Of a stretch of 64,000 bases of DNA, positions 7,587-16,550 are shown piece by piece. The translations under genes were made by a program, and so were the position numbers. Origin of the DNA: Chloroflexi bacterium GWB2_49_20. Lineage in GTDB: Bacteria > Chloroflexota > Anaerolineae > Anaerolineales > Villigracilaceae. The notes under the pieces were generated by a model that was not told the DNA's origin, did no database searches, and saw only the letters and a program-made list of their open reading frames with translations. Position 1 is the stretch's first letter. Every line of letters starts with the position of its first letter. The stretch covers positions 62,001-126,000 of the forward strand of contig MGMF01000023.1 of NCBI GenBank assembly GCA_001796335.1. The letters are read 5' to 3'.

Positions 7587-10130
7587 TTAAATCGTTTTTT
7601 TAAAATCGATTGCGTTCGCCAACACTTCATTCACAGTTTCCACAAAAATAAATTTTAGGGATTTCTTGATTTCTTCAGGAATTTCGTTGATATCTAATTC
7701 GTTACGTTTGGGTAGAATCACTGTTTTTAAACCAGCCCTGTGAGCAGCAAGCATTTTCTCCTTTATACCTCCAACAGGTAATACCTGTCCCCTTAAGGTG
7801 ATTTCTCCTGTCATTCCAACACCTTTTTTTATAGAGCGACCAGTTATAAGTGACACCAAAGCCATAGCCATGGTTACTCCAGCAGAAGGACCATCTTTCG
7901 GTTGCGCACCAGAAGGGATATGCATATGAATATCCGTTTTATCGAAGAAATCTTCGGGAACACCGATTTCTACAGCATGAGATCGAACATAAGACAACGC
8001 TGCCTTGGCGGATTCTTGCATAACATTCCCAAGGGACCCGGTCAGTTGAAAACCCTTGTTACCTGGCATTCGGGTGGCTTCGATAAACAATACATCGCCT
8101 CCAAACGGCGTCCAGGCCAAACCCGCTGCAACACCTGGAATGGATGTCCGTACGTTTACTTCCTCTGGCTCAACAAAAATGGGGTTGCCAAGTAATTCCT
8201 TTGCTACTTCCCTAGAAATTCGAGCTGGAGCTTCCTGAGCTTCAGCAATTTTCATACCAACTTTTCGGCAAACTGTTCCAATCTGCCTTTCCAGGTCTCG
8301 AACCCCTGCTTCACGCGTATACAATTCAATTATTGTCTTTAACGCATCGACAGAGAATTTAATTTCAGATTTGCGCAAGCCGTTTTCCTTGATCTGCCTT
8401 GGTACAAGGTATTGTCTGGCAATCGCCACCTTTTCGCGCTCGGTGTATCCTGAAAGCCGGATCACTTCCATGCGGTCAAGCAGAGGTGCTGGAATCGTAC
8501 CGATTTGGTTTGCAGTCGTAATAAACATCACCTGGGATAGATCATAGGCCACTTCAAGATAATTGTCTCTGAACTCGTTATTCTGTTCTGGATCAAGAAC
8601 TTCCAACAGTGCTGAAGCCGGGTCACCGTGATAATCAAAGACGAGTTTATCCACTTCATCCAACATAAAAACTGGATTTTGAGATTCTATTCTCCTCAGA
8701 GCCTGCAATATTCTTCCGGGCATTGCCCCGATGTAGGTCCGCCTGTGGCCTCGGATCTCTGCCTCATCACGAACTCCACCGAGAGAAATACGTACAAATT
8801 TTCTCCCCATGGCACGAGCAATGGATTGCCCAAGTGAGGTTTTCCCAACTCCTGGTGGACCTACAAAACAAAGGATCACACCTTCGCGTTCATGGCGGAT
8901 CTTATCTTTAAACTCATTATTCGAATCATTTTTCCGTTCAATCCTTAATTTTCGAATGGCAAGATATTCGAGCACTCTTTGTTTTACATCAACCAATCCA
9001 TAGTGATCGTCATCCAGAATTTTTCGGGCATGAGAAATATCCAAACTATCGGTTGTTGTTACCGACCAGGGTAGGGACACAAGCCAGTCCAAATATGTAC
9101 GTATCACACCATACTCTGCTGCAGCCGTCGGTAAACGAGACAACCGGTCAAGTTCACGTTGTGCTTGTTTTTCTGTCTCTTCAGGCATTTTCGCAGTTTC
9201 AATTTTTTGTTTAAATTCTTCAACCTCAACAGCTTGTTCGTCACGTTCCCCCAACTCTTTTTGAATCGCTTTTAATTGTTCCCGAAGAAAGTATTCACGC
9301 TGTACTTTTTCAATCTCAGATTTGGCTTCATTTTGGATTTTTTGCCCAAGGTGCAAAACCTCACCCTCTCGAACCAGGAAGCCGATTAATTTATGTAGTT
9401 TCGCTTTTGTGGAATCCAATTCCAGTAATTTTTGGGCATCACCAAGATCGATCCGCTGAAAATTGGAGATTGTATATACTGTTTGTAGCGGATCTTCCAA
9501 AGTAGTGATGGAAGCAGCAAGTTCACGTGGAATAGATTGATTCATTTCAGCGATTTGTTCAAATTGATCTCTCGCATTTCGTGCTAAGGCGTCAATCTCC
9601 AACCCTGTCTCTATATCTTCAGGCATCATTCTTATGGCAGCCTTGTAATAAGGTTCTTTTTGTATAATTTCATCCAACTTAAAACGAACCAAACCTTGAA
9701 CGAGCAATCGAATGGTATCATCCGGTGCGCGAAAAAGGCGGTGAATGACCGCAATAGTTCCAACCGTGTATAAATCTTCAGGTTCCGGGTTTTCCATATC
9801 CGGTTTACGGGAAGCTATCAAACCAATTAATCGGTCACCTCCGGCCACATCATCCACCAATCGTATTGATCTAGGCTGACCAATGGTTAAAGGAACTGCT
9901 GTTTGTGGATAGACAACCACACCACGTAGAGGCAAAATTGGAAGTACCTCAGGGTATTTAATGGATTCTTCAGATGGTGCAGGTGGTGCATCTAATTTGG
10001 GCTCATCCTCGCTCTTCTTTGTCAAACGCGTTAATATGGAGGGCAAAAATAATTCTTCCAGTGAGGCTTCTGAATCGCCTAACCAATCAAAAAAATCAAT
10101 AATGTTTGAGTGCCATCGTGATGCAGACAT
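7587..10130 (-). CDS. lon: ATP-dependent Lon protease
   Basis: 847 residues. Order: a roughly 58-residue leader, the LON substrate-binding domain from [11 protein letters not shown] (about residue 60) to 265, a coiled-coil linker, the AAA+ module with Walker A GPPGVGKT at 424-431, and the C-terminal protease with Ser749 in PKDGPSAG and Lys790 in GGIKEK, the Ser-Lys dyad. It degrades misfolded and regulatory proteins in the cytosol. The N-terminal leader is longer than in most Lon proteins. hsp20 ends nine bases upstream and tpx precedes that, forming a same-strand stress-response run. No CIRCE or other heat-shock operator was seen. Confidence 0.96.
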   Translation of the reverse strand: MSASRWHSNIIDFFDWLGDSEASLEELFLPSILTRLTKKSEDEPKLDAPPAPSEESIKYPEVLPILPLRGVVVYPQTAVPLTIGQPRSIRLVDDVAGGDRLIGLIASRKPDMENPEPEDLYTVGTIAVIHRLFRAPDDTIRLLVQGLVRFKLDEIIQKEPYYKAAIRMMPEDIETGLEIDALARNARDQFEQIAEMNQSIPRELAASITTLEDPLQTVYTISNFQRIDLGDAQKLLELDSTKAKLHKLIGFLVREGEVLHLGQKIQNEAKSEIEKVQREYFLREQLKAIQKELGERDEQAVEVEEFKQKIETAKMPEETEKQAQRELDRLSRLPTAAAEYGVIRTYLDWLVSLPWSVTTTDSLDISHARKILDDDHYGLVDVKQRVLEYLAIRKLRIERKNDSNNEFKDKIRHEREGVILCFVGPPGVGKTSLGQSIARAMGRKFVRISLGGVRDEAEIRGHRRTYIGAMPGRILQALRRIESQNPVFMLDEVDKLVFDYHGDPASALLEVLDPEQNNEFRDNYLEVAYDLSQVMFITTANQIGTIPAPLLDRMEVIRLSGYTEREKVAIARQYLVPRQIKENGLRKSEIKFSVDALKTIIELYTREAGVRDLERQIGTVCRKVGMKIAEAQEAPARISREVAKELLGNPIFVEPEEVNVRTSIPGVAAGLAWTPFGGDVLFIEATRMPGNKGFQLTGSLGNVMQESAKAALSYVRSHAVEIGVPEDFFDKTDIHMHIPSGAQPKDGPSAGVTMAMALVSLITGRSIKKGVGMTGEITLRGQVLPVGGIKEKMLAAHRAGLKTVILPKRNELDINEIPEEIKKSLKFIFVETVNEVLANAIDFKKTI

Positions 10131-10139
10131 AAATAATTC

Positions 10140-10544
10140 TTAGCCTTCGATTTGAATATTTGTAGCTTTAGTATAGGGAATGGAGATCGTCAGGAACCCA
10201 TCTTCATAATCAGCTTCCGAATTCTCTAAATCCAATCCTTTCGGAATTTCAATGGTTGCAGTGAAATCACCAAAACGTATCTCCATCTGATAATACGCAC
10301 GACGTTCAATCGATTCCTTCCTGGTTCCACTTACCACCAAGTAATTATCCTCAATATCGATGGAGATATCAGATTGTTTCATTCCTGCAATTTCAATCTT
10401 AATAATTAGACACTTATCTGTTTCAAAAACATCTGTTGGGGGGCTCCAGGAATAGGTTTTGCCATTTACCTGCCAGCCTCTCGATTGAAAACGTAAAAAA
10501 GGTGTCTCGTGCTTAGATTCAGATATTCTGGAAAATGCAGCCAT
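10140..10544 (-). CDS. Small heat-shock protein Hsp20
   Basis: 134 residues with an alpha-crystallin domain (PPTDVFETDKCLIIKIEIAG through DGFLTISIP) and the C-terminal I-x-I motif NIQIEG used for oligomer assembly. It is an ATP-independent holdase chaperone. The start at 10544 is chosen because AAGGAG lies eight bases before it; the ATG seven codons upstream abuts the tpx TAA but has no separate SD. It sits between tpx and lon with minimal spacing, so unfolded clients and the protease are probably co-expressed. Confidence 0.9.
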   Translation of the reverse strand: MAAFSRISESKHETPFLRFQSRGWQVNGKTYSWSPPTDVFETDKCLIIKIEIAGMKQSDISIDIEDNYLVVSGTRKESIERRAYYQMEIRFGDFTATIEIPKGLDLENSEADYEDGFLTISIPYTKATNIQIEG

Positions 10545-10565
10545 ATAATTACTCCTTACATTCAT

Positions 10566-11087
10566 TTATAAAGCGGTCCTGGCAGCATCCAACACAGCCT
10601 CATAATTTGGTTCGTCCCCCAGGGATGGCATATAAGCAGAATATATAACCTTATTTTCACGGTCTATTACAAAAACTGCCCGTCTTAATAAACCGACATC
10701 CTTCATCAAACATCCGTATTTCTTTCCAAAATCGCCACTCATATGATCGGATAAAGTTATAACCCGATCAATACCAGCCCCGCCACACCATCTTTTTTGA
10801 GCGTAAGGCAAATCTAAACTAACAACCAGAACAACAATATCACTATTTAAATCTGTTGCGTCCATATTGAAGCGACGTGTTTCCCGGTCACACACTTCCG
10901 TGTCCAAGGAAGTAACGGCAGCTACGATACGTACTTTCCCTTTCGTATCTTCCAAGCCACGAAAAAGCGACCAATCCACCGTATGACCAGAAAACTCAGG
11001 GGCTATATCCCCCAATTTTAGATCGTCCCCTATTACTATTACATCCTTGCCTTTGAACTTAATTAGACCGGAGCGCTCAATTTCCAT
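10566..11087 (-). CDS. tpx: Thiol peroxidase, Tpx-type 2-Cys peroxiredoxin
   Basis: About 173 residues. The peroxidatic cysteine is in SLDTEVCDRETRRFN (Cys66 counted from this start) and the resolving cysteine is in QKRWCG (Cys101), the atypical 2-Cys arrangement of Tpx. It reduces lipid and hydrogen peroxides using thioredoxin. The ATG at 11087 has GGAGG six bases upstream; a TTG two codons earlier is less likely. It is transcribed toward hsp20 and lon. Confidence 0.93.
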   Translation of the reverse strand: MEIERSGLIKFKGKDVIVIGDDLKLGDIAPEFSGHTVDWSLFRGLEDTKGKVRIVAAVTSLDTEVCDRETRRFNMDATDLNSDIVVLVVSLDLPYAQKRWCGGAGIDRVITLSDHMSGDFGKKYGCLMKDVGLLRRAVFVIDRENKVIYSAYMPSLGDEPNYEAVLDAARTAL

Positions 11088-11124
11088 ATTCAACCTCCAT
11101 CATAAAAGAAACCTATTTATAAGG

Positions 11125-11197
11125 CGCCTCTGGCGGGATTCGAACCCACAACCAACAGCTTAGAAGGCTGCTGCTCTATCCATTGAGCTACAGAGGC
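11125..11197 (-). tRNA. tRNA-Arg (anticodon TCT)
   Basis: 73-base cloverleaf on the minus strand: acceptor GCCTCTG pairs with CAGAGGC, D arm GCTC/GAGC, anticodon stem GCAGC/GCTGT with loop CTTCTAA (anticodon TCT), T arm GTGGG-TTCGAAT-CCCGC, discriminator G. The CCA is not encoded. It reads AGA codons (and AGG by wobble) and lies inside a same-strand run between the unknown 144-residue gene and tpx. Confidence 0.95.
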
Positions 11198-11207
11198 AGA
11201 TTATTTG

Positions 11208-11642
11208 CTAGACAATAAAAGGTCTGATACCCTTGTATACTCTTGGACCTGCCAAAGTTTTCAATATTGTTTCTGCCGGCCTGCTCAGATGATTACTGAA
11301 CTGTTCAGCCGACATTGGAGTATTTCCATTAGACAATAAAATGCGGAAAACCGCATCCACCAGTGTGGTATGCTCGGTAAGAAATTCGTCCTGACGAGCA
11401 CAGTGGTTTGTAACAATAAGCTGTAAACCATCCATCTGTTTTACTTCTGCAGTTTCCGGATCCACCCAGTCGATCATTTGGTCTTCCGGAAATGAACTCA
11501 ATGCTTCTTGATGTTCAGCACATAACAATCCACGTAAATCCACACGCCAATTACGATCCATTTCTTTCCACCATTCAAAATCAATGTGAAAAGGTGTATC
11601 CTTATTTGGCTTTATCAAACTCATTCTCTTAAATTCCGTCAT
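11208..11642 (-). CDS. Conserved protein of unknown function (partner of the 525-residue protein)
   Basis: 144 residues, no signal peptide or membrane segment, no motif I recognise. Features include a Trp-rich segment (DFEWWKEMDRNWRVDLRG) and a C-terminal helical region with a helix-turn-helix look (TPMSAEQFSNHLSRPAETIL). GAGG stands seven bases before the ATG. It begins 14 bases after the stop of the 525-residue unknown gene, so they form an operon. The tRNA-Arg gene follows 10 bases downstream. Confidence 0.65.
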   Translation of the reverse strand: MTEFKRMSLIKPNKDTPFHIDFEWWKEMDRNWRVDLRGLLCAEHQEALSSFPEDQMIDWVDPETAEVKQMDGLQLIVTNHCARQDEFLTEHTTLVDAVFRILLSNGNTPMSAEQFSNHLSRPAETILKTLAGPRVYKGIRPFIV

Positions 11643-11656
11643 TCCAATACCTCAAA

Positions 11657-13234
11657 TCAATTTGTTTCTTCCAAGCGGAAATGAAGATCTCCGACGTGGT
11701 TAAAATTATCCATTGTGGATAATAAACTGAACAGCGGTGCCGGAGGACAACGCAATACAATATTAACAGCGGAATACAATTCCTGTGCATGAATATGACC
11801 TTGCAGGTTTAACTTGGTCAAATCACGCATAATCGAAGTAACTCCCTCCTCAAATGATTTTTTACTCTTTGCAAATTGGTCCCTTGCAACATCCAGGCCA
11901 TCTATGTCTGGAACTGCAGCAACCATCCTTTCGTTGTAATCCGCAGAGATATTCTGTTTTAACATGGCAAATACAATGCCACCATCCCTGCCCACCAAAA
12001 CAGTGCGAACCCATTCTTTTTTGGGACGGTGTGTCTTTGCATCAATAAAAACAATTCCGGGTCTTTTGCTCTTTCGTATTGAGATCAAACTTCCAGGAAT
12101 TAATCCACATCGCTCATAGAACTCTTTTAACCCATACACATATCGGCTCTTCCTTACAACCCATGCTGGAATCTCTTCGTTAGTTTTTTCATCCACCAAA
12201 GTAAAGCGAATTCGTTCTGATTCGTAAGCATAAGGAATAAATGGATTGACCCTGCTGGAAACAGGTAAAGTACCTGCCCGCCAATGTGGATAAGCAAGAC
12301 TGATAACAATTTCAGCCTGATTGGCTTCATCCGGGTTTAAATCGCTCAACTCATCATCAAGTTCCAGTTCCAGTGCCAACATCTCGTCTGATAATACAGA
12401 TTTATCATAAGGTATGGGCGAATAGTCCAACTGCGCCGGAATCTTCCTAACACCTTCAGGTTCCAGGCGCTCGATGCACCAAAGAACTTCTCCTGCAGGA
12501 CCAATTTCATCAAACCGTTTATCTTCCTGCAGCGCATAGTTCATTGAAAATTCAAGCAGGTTTGAATTCATATTACCGGGCATTTCTATTTGTTTCAGAA
12601 TTGCGGAAGTAGATAAAGGCTTTCCATCCGCTTCATCCAAAACCGCTTCAGCTAGATTTAAATGACCAACACTAATATCAATGAGCAGGGCTTTTGGAAA
12701 CCATCTTCCAGCAATCCTTACTAATCCATCCTCTTCAACTAGAGCCTTAATTAGTTTGTTTTCAATGTCATGGACATAAAGCTTTAAAATGTTCTCTAAT
12801 CCCGAATCGTTATCATTTTTAACTGTTTCAAAAGTATTATTTAGTTTATGATCAGCCAAACATCCGGCAAATTGCCATACATGGGATCCTTCAAACTCTA
12901 CATCCAAAACGACAAACTCACCAATACCGGGATTCACACCTGGTCGTTCTCCTACAACTTTTCCTTCCTGCCAATCAAGTTTCGGGAAAACTAATTTTTC
13001 ACCAACATGATACGCCTGTCCAGGCAAATACGCTTTTCCTCGTTCTTTCTGTTTGGATAAAACCGATTGTTTCTCTTGATGGATTCGTTCTTCAATCAGC
13101 AATGGAACTAATTCACGTGCGGTTCGAGGAGTTTCGTTTTCAAAAAGGAAATTGTTGATAAAATCGATATCTTGTTTGCTTATGGAAATGTTTTTCCAAT
13201 AATCTTCTGGCAGGTTTAGAGAAGCGATGACCAT
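11657..13234 (-). CDS. Large conserved protein of unknown function
   Basis: 525 residues, soluble, no recognised enzyme motif. The N-terminal 60 residues (ARELVPLLIEERIHQEKQ) resemble a winged-helix segment; residues near 75-135 (YLPGQAYHVGEKLVFPKL, then a beta-rich stretch) look like a small barrel; the middle has acidic blocks (LELELDDELSDLNPDEA). It starts with ATG behind AAGGA and heads an operon with the 144-residue gene. Function is unknown; a role in nucleic-acid handling is possible but unsupported. Confidence 0.65.
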   Translation of the reverse strand: MVIASLNLPEDYWKNISISKQDIDFINNFLFENETPRTARELVPLLIEERIHQEKQSVLSKQKERGKAYLPGQAYHVGEKLVFPKLDWQEGKVVGERPGVNPGIGEFVVLDVEFEGSHVWQFAGCLADHKLNNTFETVKNDNDSGLENILKLYVHDIENKLIKALVEEDGLVRIAGRWFPKALLIDISVGHLNLAEAVLDEADGKPLSTSAILKQIEMPGNMNSNLLEFSMNYALQEDKRFDEIGPAGEVLWCIERLEPEGVRKIPAQLDYSPIPYDKSVLSDEMLALELELDDELSDLNPDEANQAEIVISLAYPHWRAGTLPVSSRVNPFIPYAYESERIRFTLVDEKTNEEIPAWVVRKSRYVYGLKEFYERCGLIPGSLISIRKSKRPGIVFIDAKTHRPKKEWVRTVLVGRDGGIVFAMLKQNISADYNERMVAAVPDIDGLDVARDQFAKSKKSFEEGVTSIMRDLTKLNLQGHIHAQELYSAVNIVLRCPPAPLFSLLSTMDNFNHVGDLHFRLEETN

Positions 13235-13277
13235 AAATATCCTTAATTTGAATTTTTACAGAGAAATTTGCTTATTA

Positions 13278-13308
13278 ATTATACCCCACCTTGACATGTC
13301 ATCTGCAA
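13278..13308 (-). promoter_or_regulatory. Candidate promoter for the unknown gene pair
   Basis: Minus strand TTGCAG (13308-13303), 19-base spacer, perfect TATAAT (13283-13278), 44 bases before the ATG of the 525-residue gene. The spacer is long, so confidence is moderate. Confidence 0.45.
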
Positions 13309-13319
13309 TGACTTAGCAT
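13291..13319 (+). promoter_or_regulatory. Candidate sigma-70-type promoter for yraN-miaA
   Basis: TTGACA, 17-base spacer, TAGCAT on the plus strand, about 80 bases before the yraN ATG. The -35 lies inside a perfect 10-bp palindrome TGACATGTCA (13292-13301). It faces the divergent promoter of the unknown gene pair. Confidence 0.55.
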
Positions 13320-13397
13320 TAGGGTTGTATTTTTCAATAAGTTGGGTAAAACGATGCAAAAGATTGAAAAGTAAAATAATTTGCCAGGGAATTAAAG

Positions 13398-13757
13398 ATG
13401 GGAACTAAGAAACAAGAACTGGGTAGGTGGGGAGAACAAGTGGCGTCCGATTACCTTTCACAAAAAGGGTACGAAATCATTGGGAGAAATATTCAAACAC
13501 CACATGGAGAAATTGATATCCTCGCTTCTTTGGAACAAACATTGATTTTCATTGAAGTAAAAACTCGAACAAACACGTTATACGGGGATCCTGAAAACTC
13601 CATAACATCTCGAAAATTAATCCACATGGAAGAGTCCGCAGGTTATTATATCCAGAATACAGAGTACACGGGAACATGGCAATGTGATGTCATAGCAATT
13701 CTCAAGCTTGCAACCAAACCTCACGAGATAGTTCACTTTGAAAATGTCATCTCCTGA
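13398..13757 (+). CDS. YraN/UPF0102 family nuclease-fold protein
   Basis: 119 residues. The signature GEIDILASLEQTLIFIEVKTR (residues 37-57) contains the D and ExK positions of a restriction-endonuclease-like core, the hallmark of the YraN family. Biochemical role is not established in the family. The frame runs into miaA, whose start region overlaps its last codons, so the two are co-translated. A promoter candidate lies about 80 bases upstream. Confidence 0.88.
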   Translation: MGTKKQELGRWGEQVASDYLSQKGYEIIGRNIQTPHGEIDILASLEQTLIFIEVKTRTNTLYGDPENSITSRKLIHMEESAGYYIQNTEYTGTWQCDVIAILKLATKPHEIVHFENVIS

Positions 13758-14691
13758 AATGGATAATCCGCTTATTGTTATCGTTGGACCGACCTGCGTT
13801 GGAAAAACTGAAGTTAGCATTTATCTTGCCGAAAAACTAAATGGTGAGATCATTTCAGCCGATTCAAGAACTTTCTATAGGGGAATGGATATTGGAACTG
13901 CTAAACCTACTCAAGAAGAACAAATGAGGGTTCCCCATCATTTGGTTGATGTCACCAATCCAGATCAGACTTGGAACCTGGCTGTTTTCCAACAAAACAC
14001 ACAAGCCATTATCCGGGAAATCCATTTAAGAAAGCATATTCCCTTCCTGGTTGGGGGAACTGGTCAATATATTCGCGCTGTGACAAATAATTGGTCTCCA
14101 CCAACAATTATTCCGAATCTAAAATTAAGGGGGCAACTCGAAATACTTGCCAATGAAAGGAGTAAAGAATACCTTCACCAGGCTTTGTTTCTTCTGGATC
14201 CTGAAGCTGCGAAGATGATCGATCCTCGAAATGTTCGGCGTACTATTCGAGCATTAGAAGTAATCTTTAGCTCTGGAATTCTATTTTCATCACAACGAAA
14301 AAAAGGTCTCTCCCCTTTTAGGTTAATTACGATTGGATTGACAAGACCGCGCATCGAGCTGTATGATCGCATCGATCAGCGTATTTATGGAATGTTCGCA
14401 AATGGTTTGGTTAATGAAGTTAAAGAACTGCTAAATTCCGGTTTTTCACCCTATTTGCAGTCAATGTCAGCGATTGGTTACCGAGAGTGCGCAAACGTTG
14501 TTTCCGGTTATATTACAGAAGAACAAGCAATCGAAGAAATCAAACGGAAAACTCGCATATTTGTGCGCAGGCAGTTTAACTGGTTTAAATCAACAGACCC
14601 TGAAATTCGATGGTTTAACATTTCCGAGCAACCGATTTCGGATATAGAGAATTACCTTCATTTGTATCTCAAAAGACCTCTTAACACATAA
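13744..14691 (+). CDS. miaA: tRNA dimethylallyltransferase
   Basis: About 315 residues. Transfers a dimethylallyl group to A37 of tRNAs that read codons beginning with U. The P-loop GPTCVGKT is at residues 15-22, followed by ISADSRTFYRGMDIGTAKPT, the tRNA/substrate block (SADS-x-x-x-YR-x-x-DIGTAKP), GGTGQYIRA, and SAIGYRE in the C-terminal half. The start is uncertain among TTG 13738, ATG 13744 and ATG 13759, all overlapping or abutting the yraN stop, and none has a clear Shine-Dalgarno sequence, consistent with translational coupling to yraN. Confidence 0.93.
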   Translation: MSSPEMDNPLIVIVGPTCVGKTEVSIYLAEKLNGEIISADSRTFYRGMDIGTAKPTQEEQMRVPHHLVDVTNPDQTWNLAVFQQNTQAIIREIHLRKHIPFLVGGTGQYIRAVTNNWSPPTIIPNLKLRGQLEILANERSKEYLHQALFLLDPEAAKMIDPRNVRRTIRALEVIFSSGILFSSQRKKGLSPFRLITIGLTRPRIELYDRIDQRIYGMFANGLVNEVKELLNSGFSPYLQSMSAIGYRECANVVSGYITEEQAIEEIKRKTRIFVRRQFNWFKSTDPEIRWFNISEQPISDIENYLHLYLKRPLNT

Positions 14692-14716
14692 AAACCAAAT
14701 TAGTTACGAATCCTGA

Positions 14717-14745
14717 TTGACTTTTAAGATTTTCTCCTCTATACT
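14717..14745 (+). promoter_or_regulatory. Sigma-70-type promoter of the acyl-CoA synthetase gene
   Basis: TTGACT, 17-base spacer, TATACT, ending 60 bases before the ATG at 14806. Both hexamers are one base from consensus at ideal spacing. Confidence 0.7.
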
Positions 14746-14805
14746 TATTTACGAGGTGTCATTCCCAATTCTGATAGGAAATTCTCTTTGAGGAGGAGAC
14801 TAATT

Positions 14806-16488
14806 ATGGATGAAAAACCCTGGTTAAAGCATTACGATAAAGGTGTACCCCATTCTATTAATTATCCTGCCGAACCATTATTTTATTTTCTGGAAGAATC
14901 TGCGCGGAAGTTTCCGGATCGACCTTGCACCATCTTTAAAGGCGCAAAAATATCTTTTAAGGAAATGAATGCAATTACAGATCGAGTTGCAGCTGCCGTA
15001 ACTGCACTTGGTGTAAAGAAGGGGGATCGGGTAGGGATTTTCATGCCCAATACACCCCAGTTTGTCATGGTCTATTATGGAATTCTAAAAGCAGGTGGAG
15101 TCGTCGTTGCCACCAATCCGCTTTACACGCCTCCAGAAATTGAACATCAGGCTAACGATTCCGGTATTGAAATCATGTTTGTCATGAGTAATTTTTACAA
15201 AACCATAAAAACTGCTCAGCCAAAAACCAAGATTAAAACCTTGATCGTTACAAATATCAAAGAGGCATTACCCCCTCTCCTGCGAGTTCTTTTTACGCTC
15301 GCCAAGGAGAAAAAAGGCGGCTTCCGTGTAAACTTAGAGCCAGGAGACATCTGGTTTCAAGACCTCTTGGCAAAATACAAGCCTGAAGATCGTCCCAATA
15401 TTAAAATATATCCGGATGATACTGCACTTTTCCAATATAGCGGAGGCACAACTGGTGTGTCGAAGGGTGCTGTTGCAATGCACCGAAACCTGGTTGCAAA
15501 TACCTTGCAAATTATGAATTGGATGGCAGATTTGAAAGAAGGGGGAGAAGTATTGCTGATGGCCATCCCGCTCTTTCATGTTTATGGCATGGTTGCCGGG
15601 ATGAACTTTGCTTTGGCGTCAGCAGCCACTATGGTCATGGTTCCAAATGCACGCGATTTGCACGATGTTCTCGAAAATATCAAGAAATATCAACCGAGCA
15701 TTTTCCCGGGCGTACCCACACTTTATAATGCTCTGAACAACCATCCTGATGTTGTGTCCGGCAAATATAACTTATCTTCCATCAAGGCCTGTCTTTCCGG
15801 CTCAGCTCCATTGATGCGCGAGACAAAAGAGCGCTGGGAGGCTTTGAGTGGGGGTAAATTGTTTGAAGGCTTTGGACTGTCAGAAGCTCCCACCGCAACA
15901 CACTGCAACCCTCTCCTTGGTGAAAACCGAACCGGATCCATCGGTTTGCCAATGGCAGATGTGGAATGTCGCATCATAAGCCTGGATGATGGAGTAACCG
16001 CCCTACCCATTGGCGAGATTGGCGAGTTGGTTATCAAAGGCCCTCAAGTAATGAAGGGCTACCACAACATGCCAACTGAAACGGAGAATACTCTCCGTGA
16101 TGGTTGGCTGTTTACAGGCGATATTGCTCGCATGGATGAGGATGGTTATTTCTATATCGTGGATCGGAAGAAAGAGCTGATTAAACCTGGCGGCTACCAA
16201 GTTTGGCCACGCGAAGTGGAAGAGGCTCTTGCAGCAAATCCCAAAATTGTTGAAGCTGGTGTGGCAGGGATACCAGACCCATATCGTGGCGAGACAGTGA
16301 AAGCCTGGATCGTTTTAAAACCTGGTGAAACCCTAACTGAAGATGAGATTAAAGCCTGGTGCAAAGAACGATTGGCGGCATATAAAGTACCCACCCATAT
16401 CGAGTTTCGCACTGAACTGCCCAAGACAACAGTTGGAAAGATCTTAAGACGGGAATTAGTTCGCCAACATAAAGAGGCTGGCAGCTGA
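14806..16488 (+). CDS. Long-chain fatty-acid--CoA ligase (AMP-binding)
   Basis: 560 residues, acyl-adenylate-forming superfamily. Activates fatty acids to acyl-AMP and then acyl-CoA. Motifs in order: P-loop-like YSGGTTGVSKGA, FEGFGLSEA, TGDIARMDEDGYFYIVDRKKELIK with the following GGYQVWPREVE, and the C-terminal catalytic lysine in PKTTVGKILRR. No membrane segment is obvious. The ATG at 14806 has AGGAGGAG eight bases upstream; a TTG six codons earlier lies inside that ribosome-binding site and is rejected. It has its own promoter and ends at a bidirectional terminator. FadD-like; chain-length preference cannot be read from sequence. Confidence 0.9.
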   Translation: MDEKPWLKHYDKGVPHSINYPAEPLFYFLEESARKFPDRPCTIFKGAKISFKEMNAITDRVAAAVTALGVKKGDRVGIFMPNTPQFVMVYYGILKAGGVVVATNPLYTPPEIEHQANDSGIEIMFVMSNFYKTIKTAQPKTKIKTLIVTNIKEALPPLLRVLFTLAKEKKGGFRVNLEPGDIWFQDLLAKYKPEDRPNIKIYPDDTALFQYSGGTTGVSKGAVAMHRNLVANTLQIMNWMADLKEGGEVLLMAIPLFHVYGMVAGMNFALASAATMVMVPNARDLHDVLENIKKYQPSIFPGVPTLYNALNNHPDVVSGKYNLSSIKACLSGSAPLMRETKERWEALSGGKLFEGFGLSEAPTATHCNPLLGENRTGSIGLPMADVECRIISLDDGVTALPIGEIGELVIKGPQVMKGYHNMPTETENTLRDGWLFTGDIARMDEDGYFYIVDRKKELIKPGGYQVWPREVEEALAANPKIVEAGVAGIPDPYRGETVKAWIVLKPGETLTEDEIKAWCKERLAAYKVPTHIEFRTELPKTTVGKILRRELVRQHKEAGS

Positions 16489-16506
16489 TCAGTCCAAACT
16501 TTAATC

Positions 16507-16547
16507 AAAAAAGCATCCCGCCGATAAAAGCTGGCGGGGTGCTTTTT
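16507..16547. terminator. Bidirectional terminator between acyl-CoA synthetase and ftsH
   Basis: Stem GCATCCCGCC/GGCGGGGTGC (one G-T wobble) with A residues on the left and T residues on the right, so it works in both directions for these convergent genes. The ftsH stop lies four bases to the right. Confidence 0.85.
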
Positions 16548-16550
16548 GTA

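Noticed and set aside
14788-14805. Acyl-CoA synthetase starting at TTG 14788
   Set aside because: That codon run (AGG AGG AGA) is itself the ribosome-binding site of ATG 14806.
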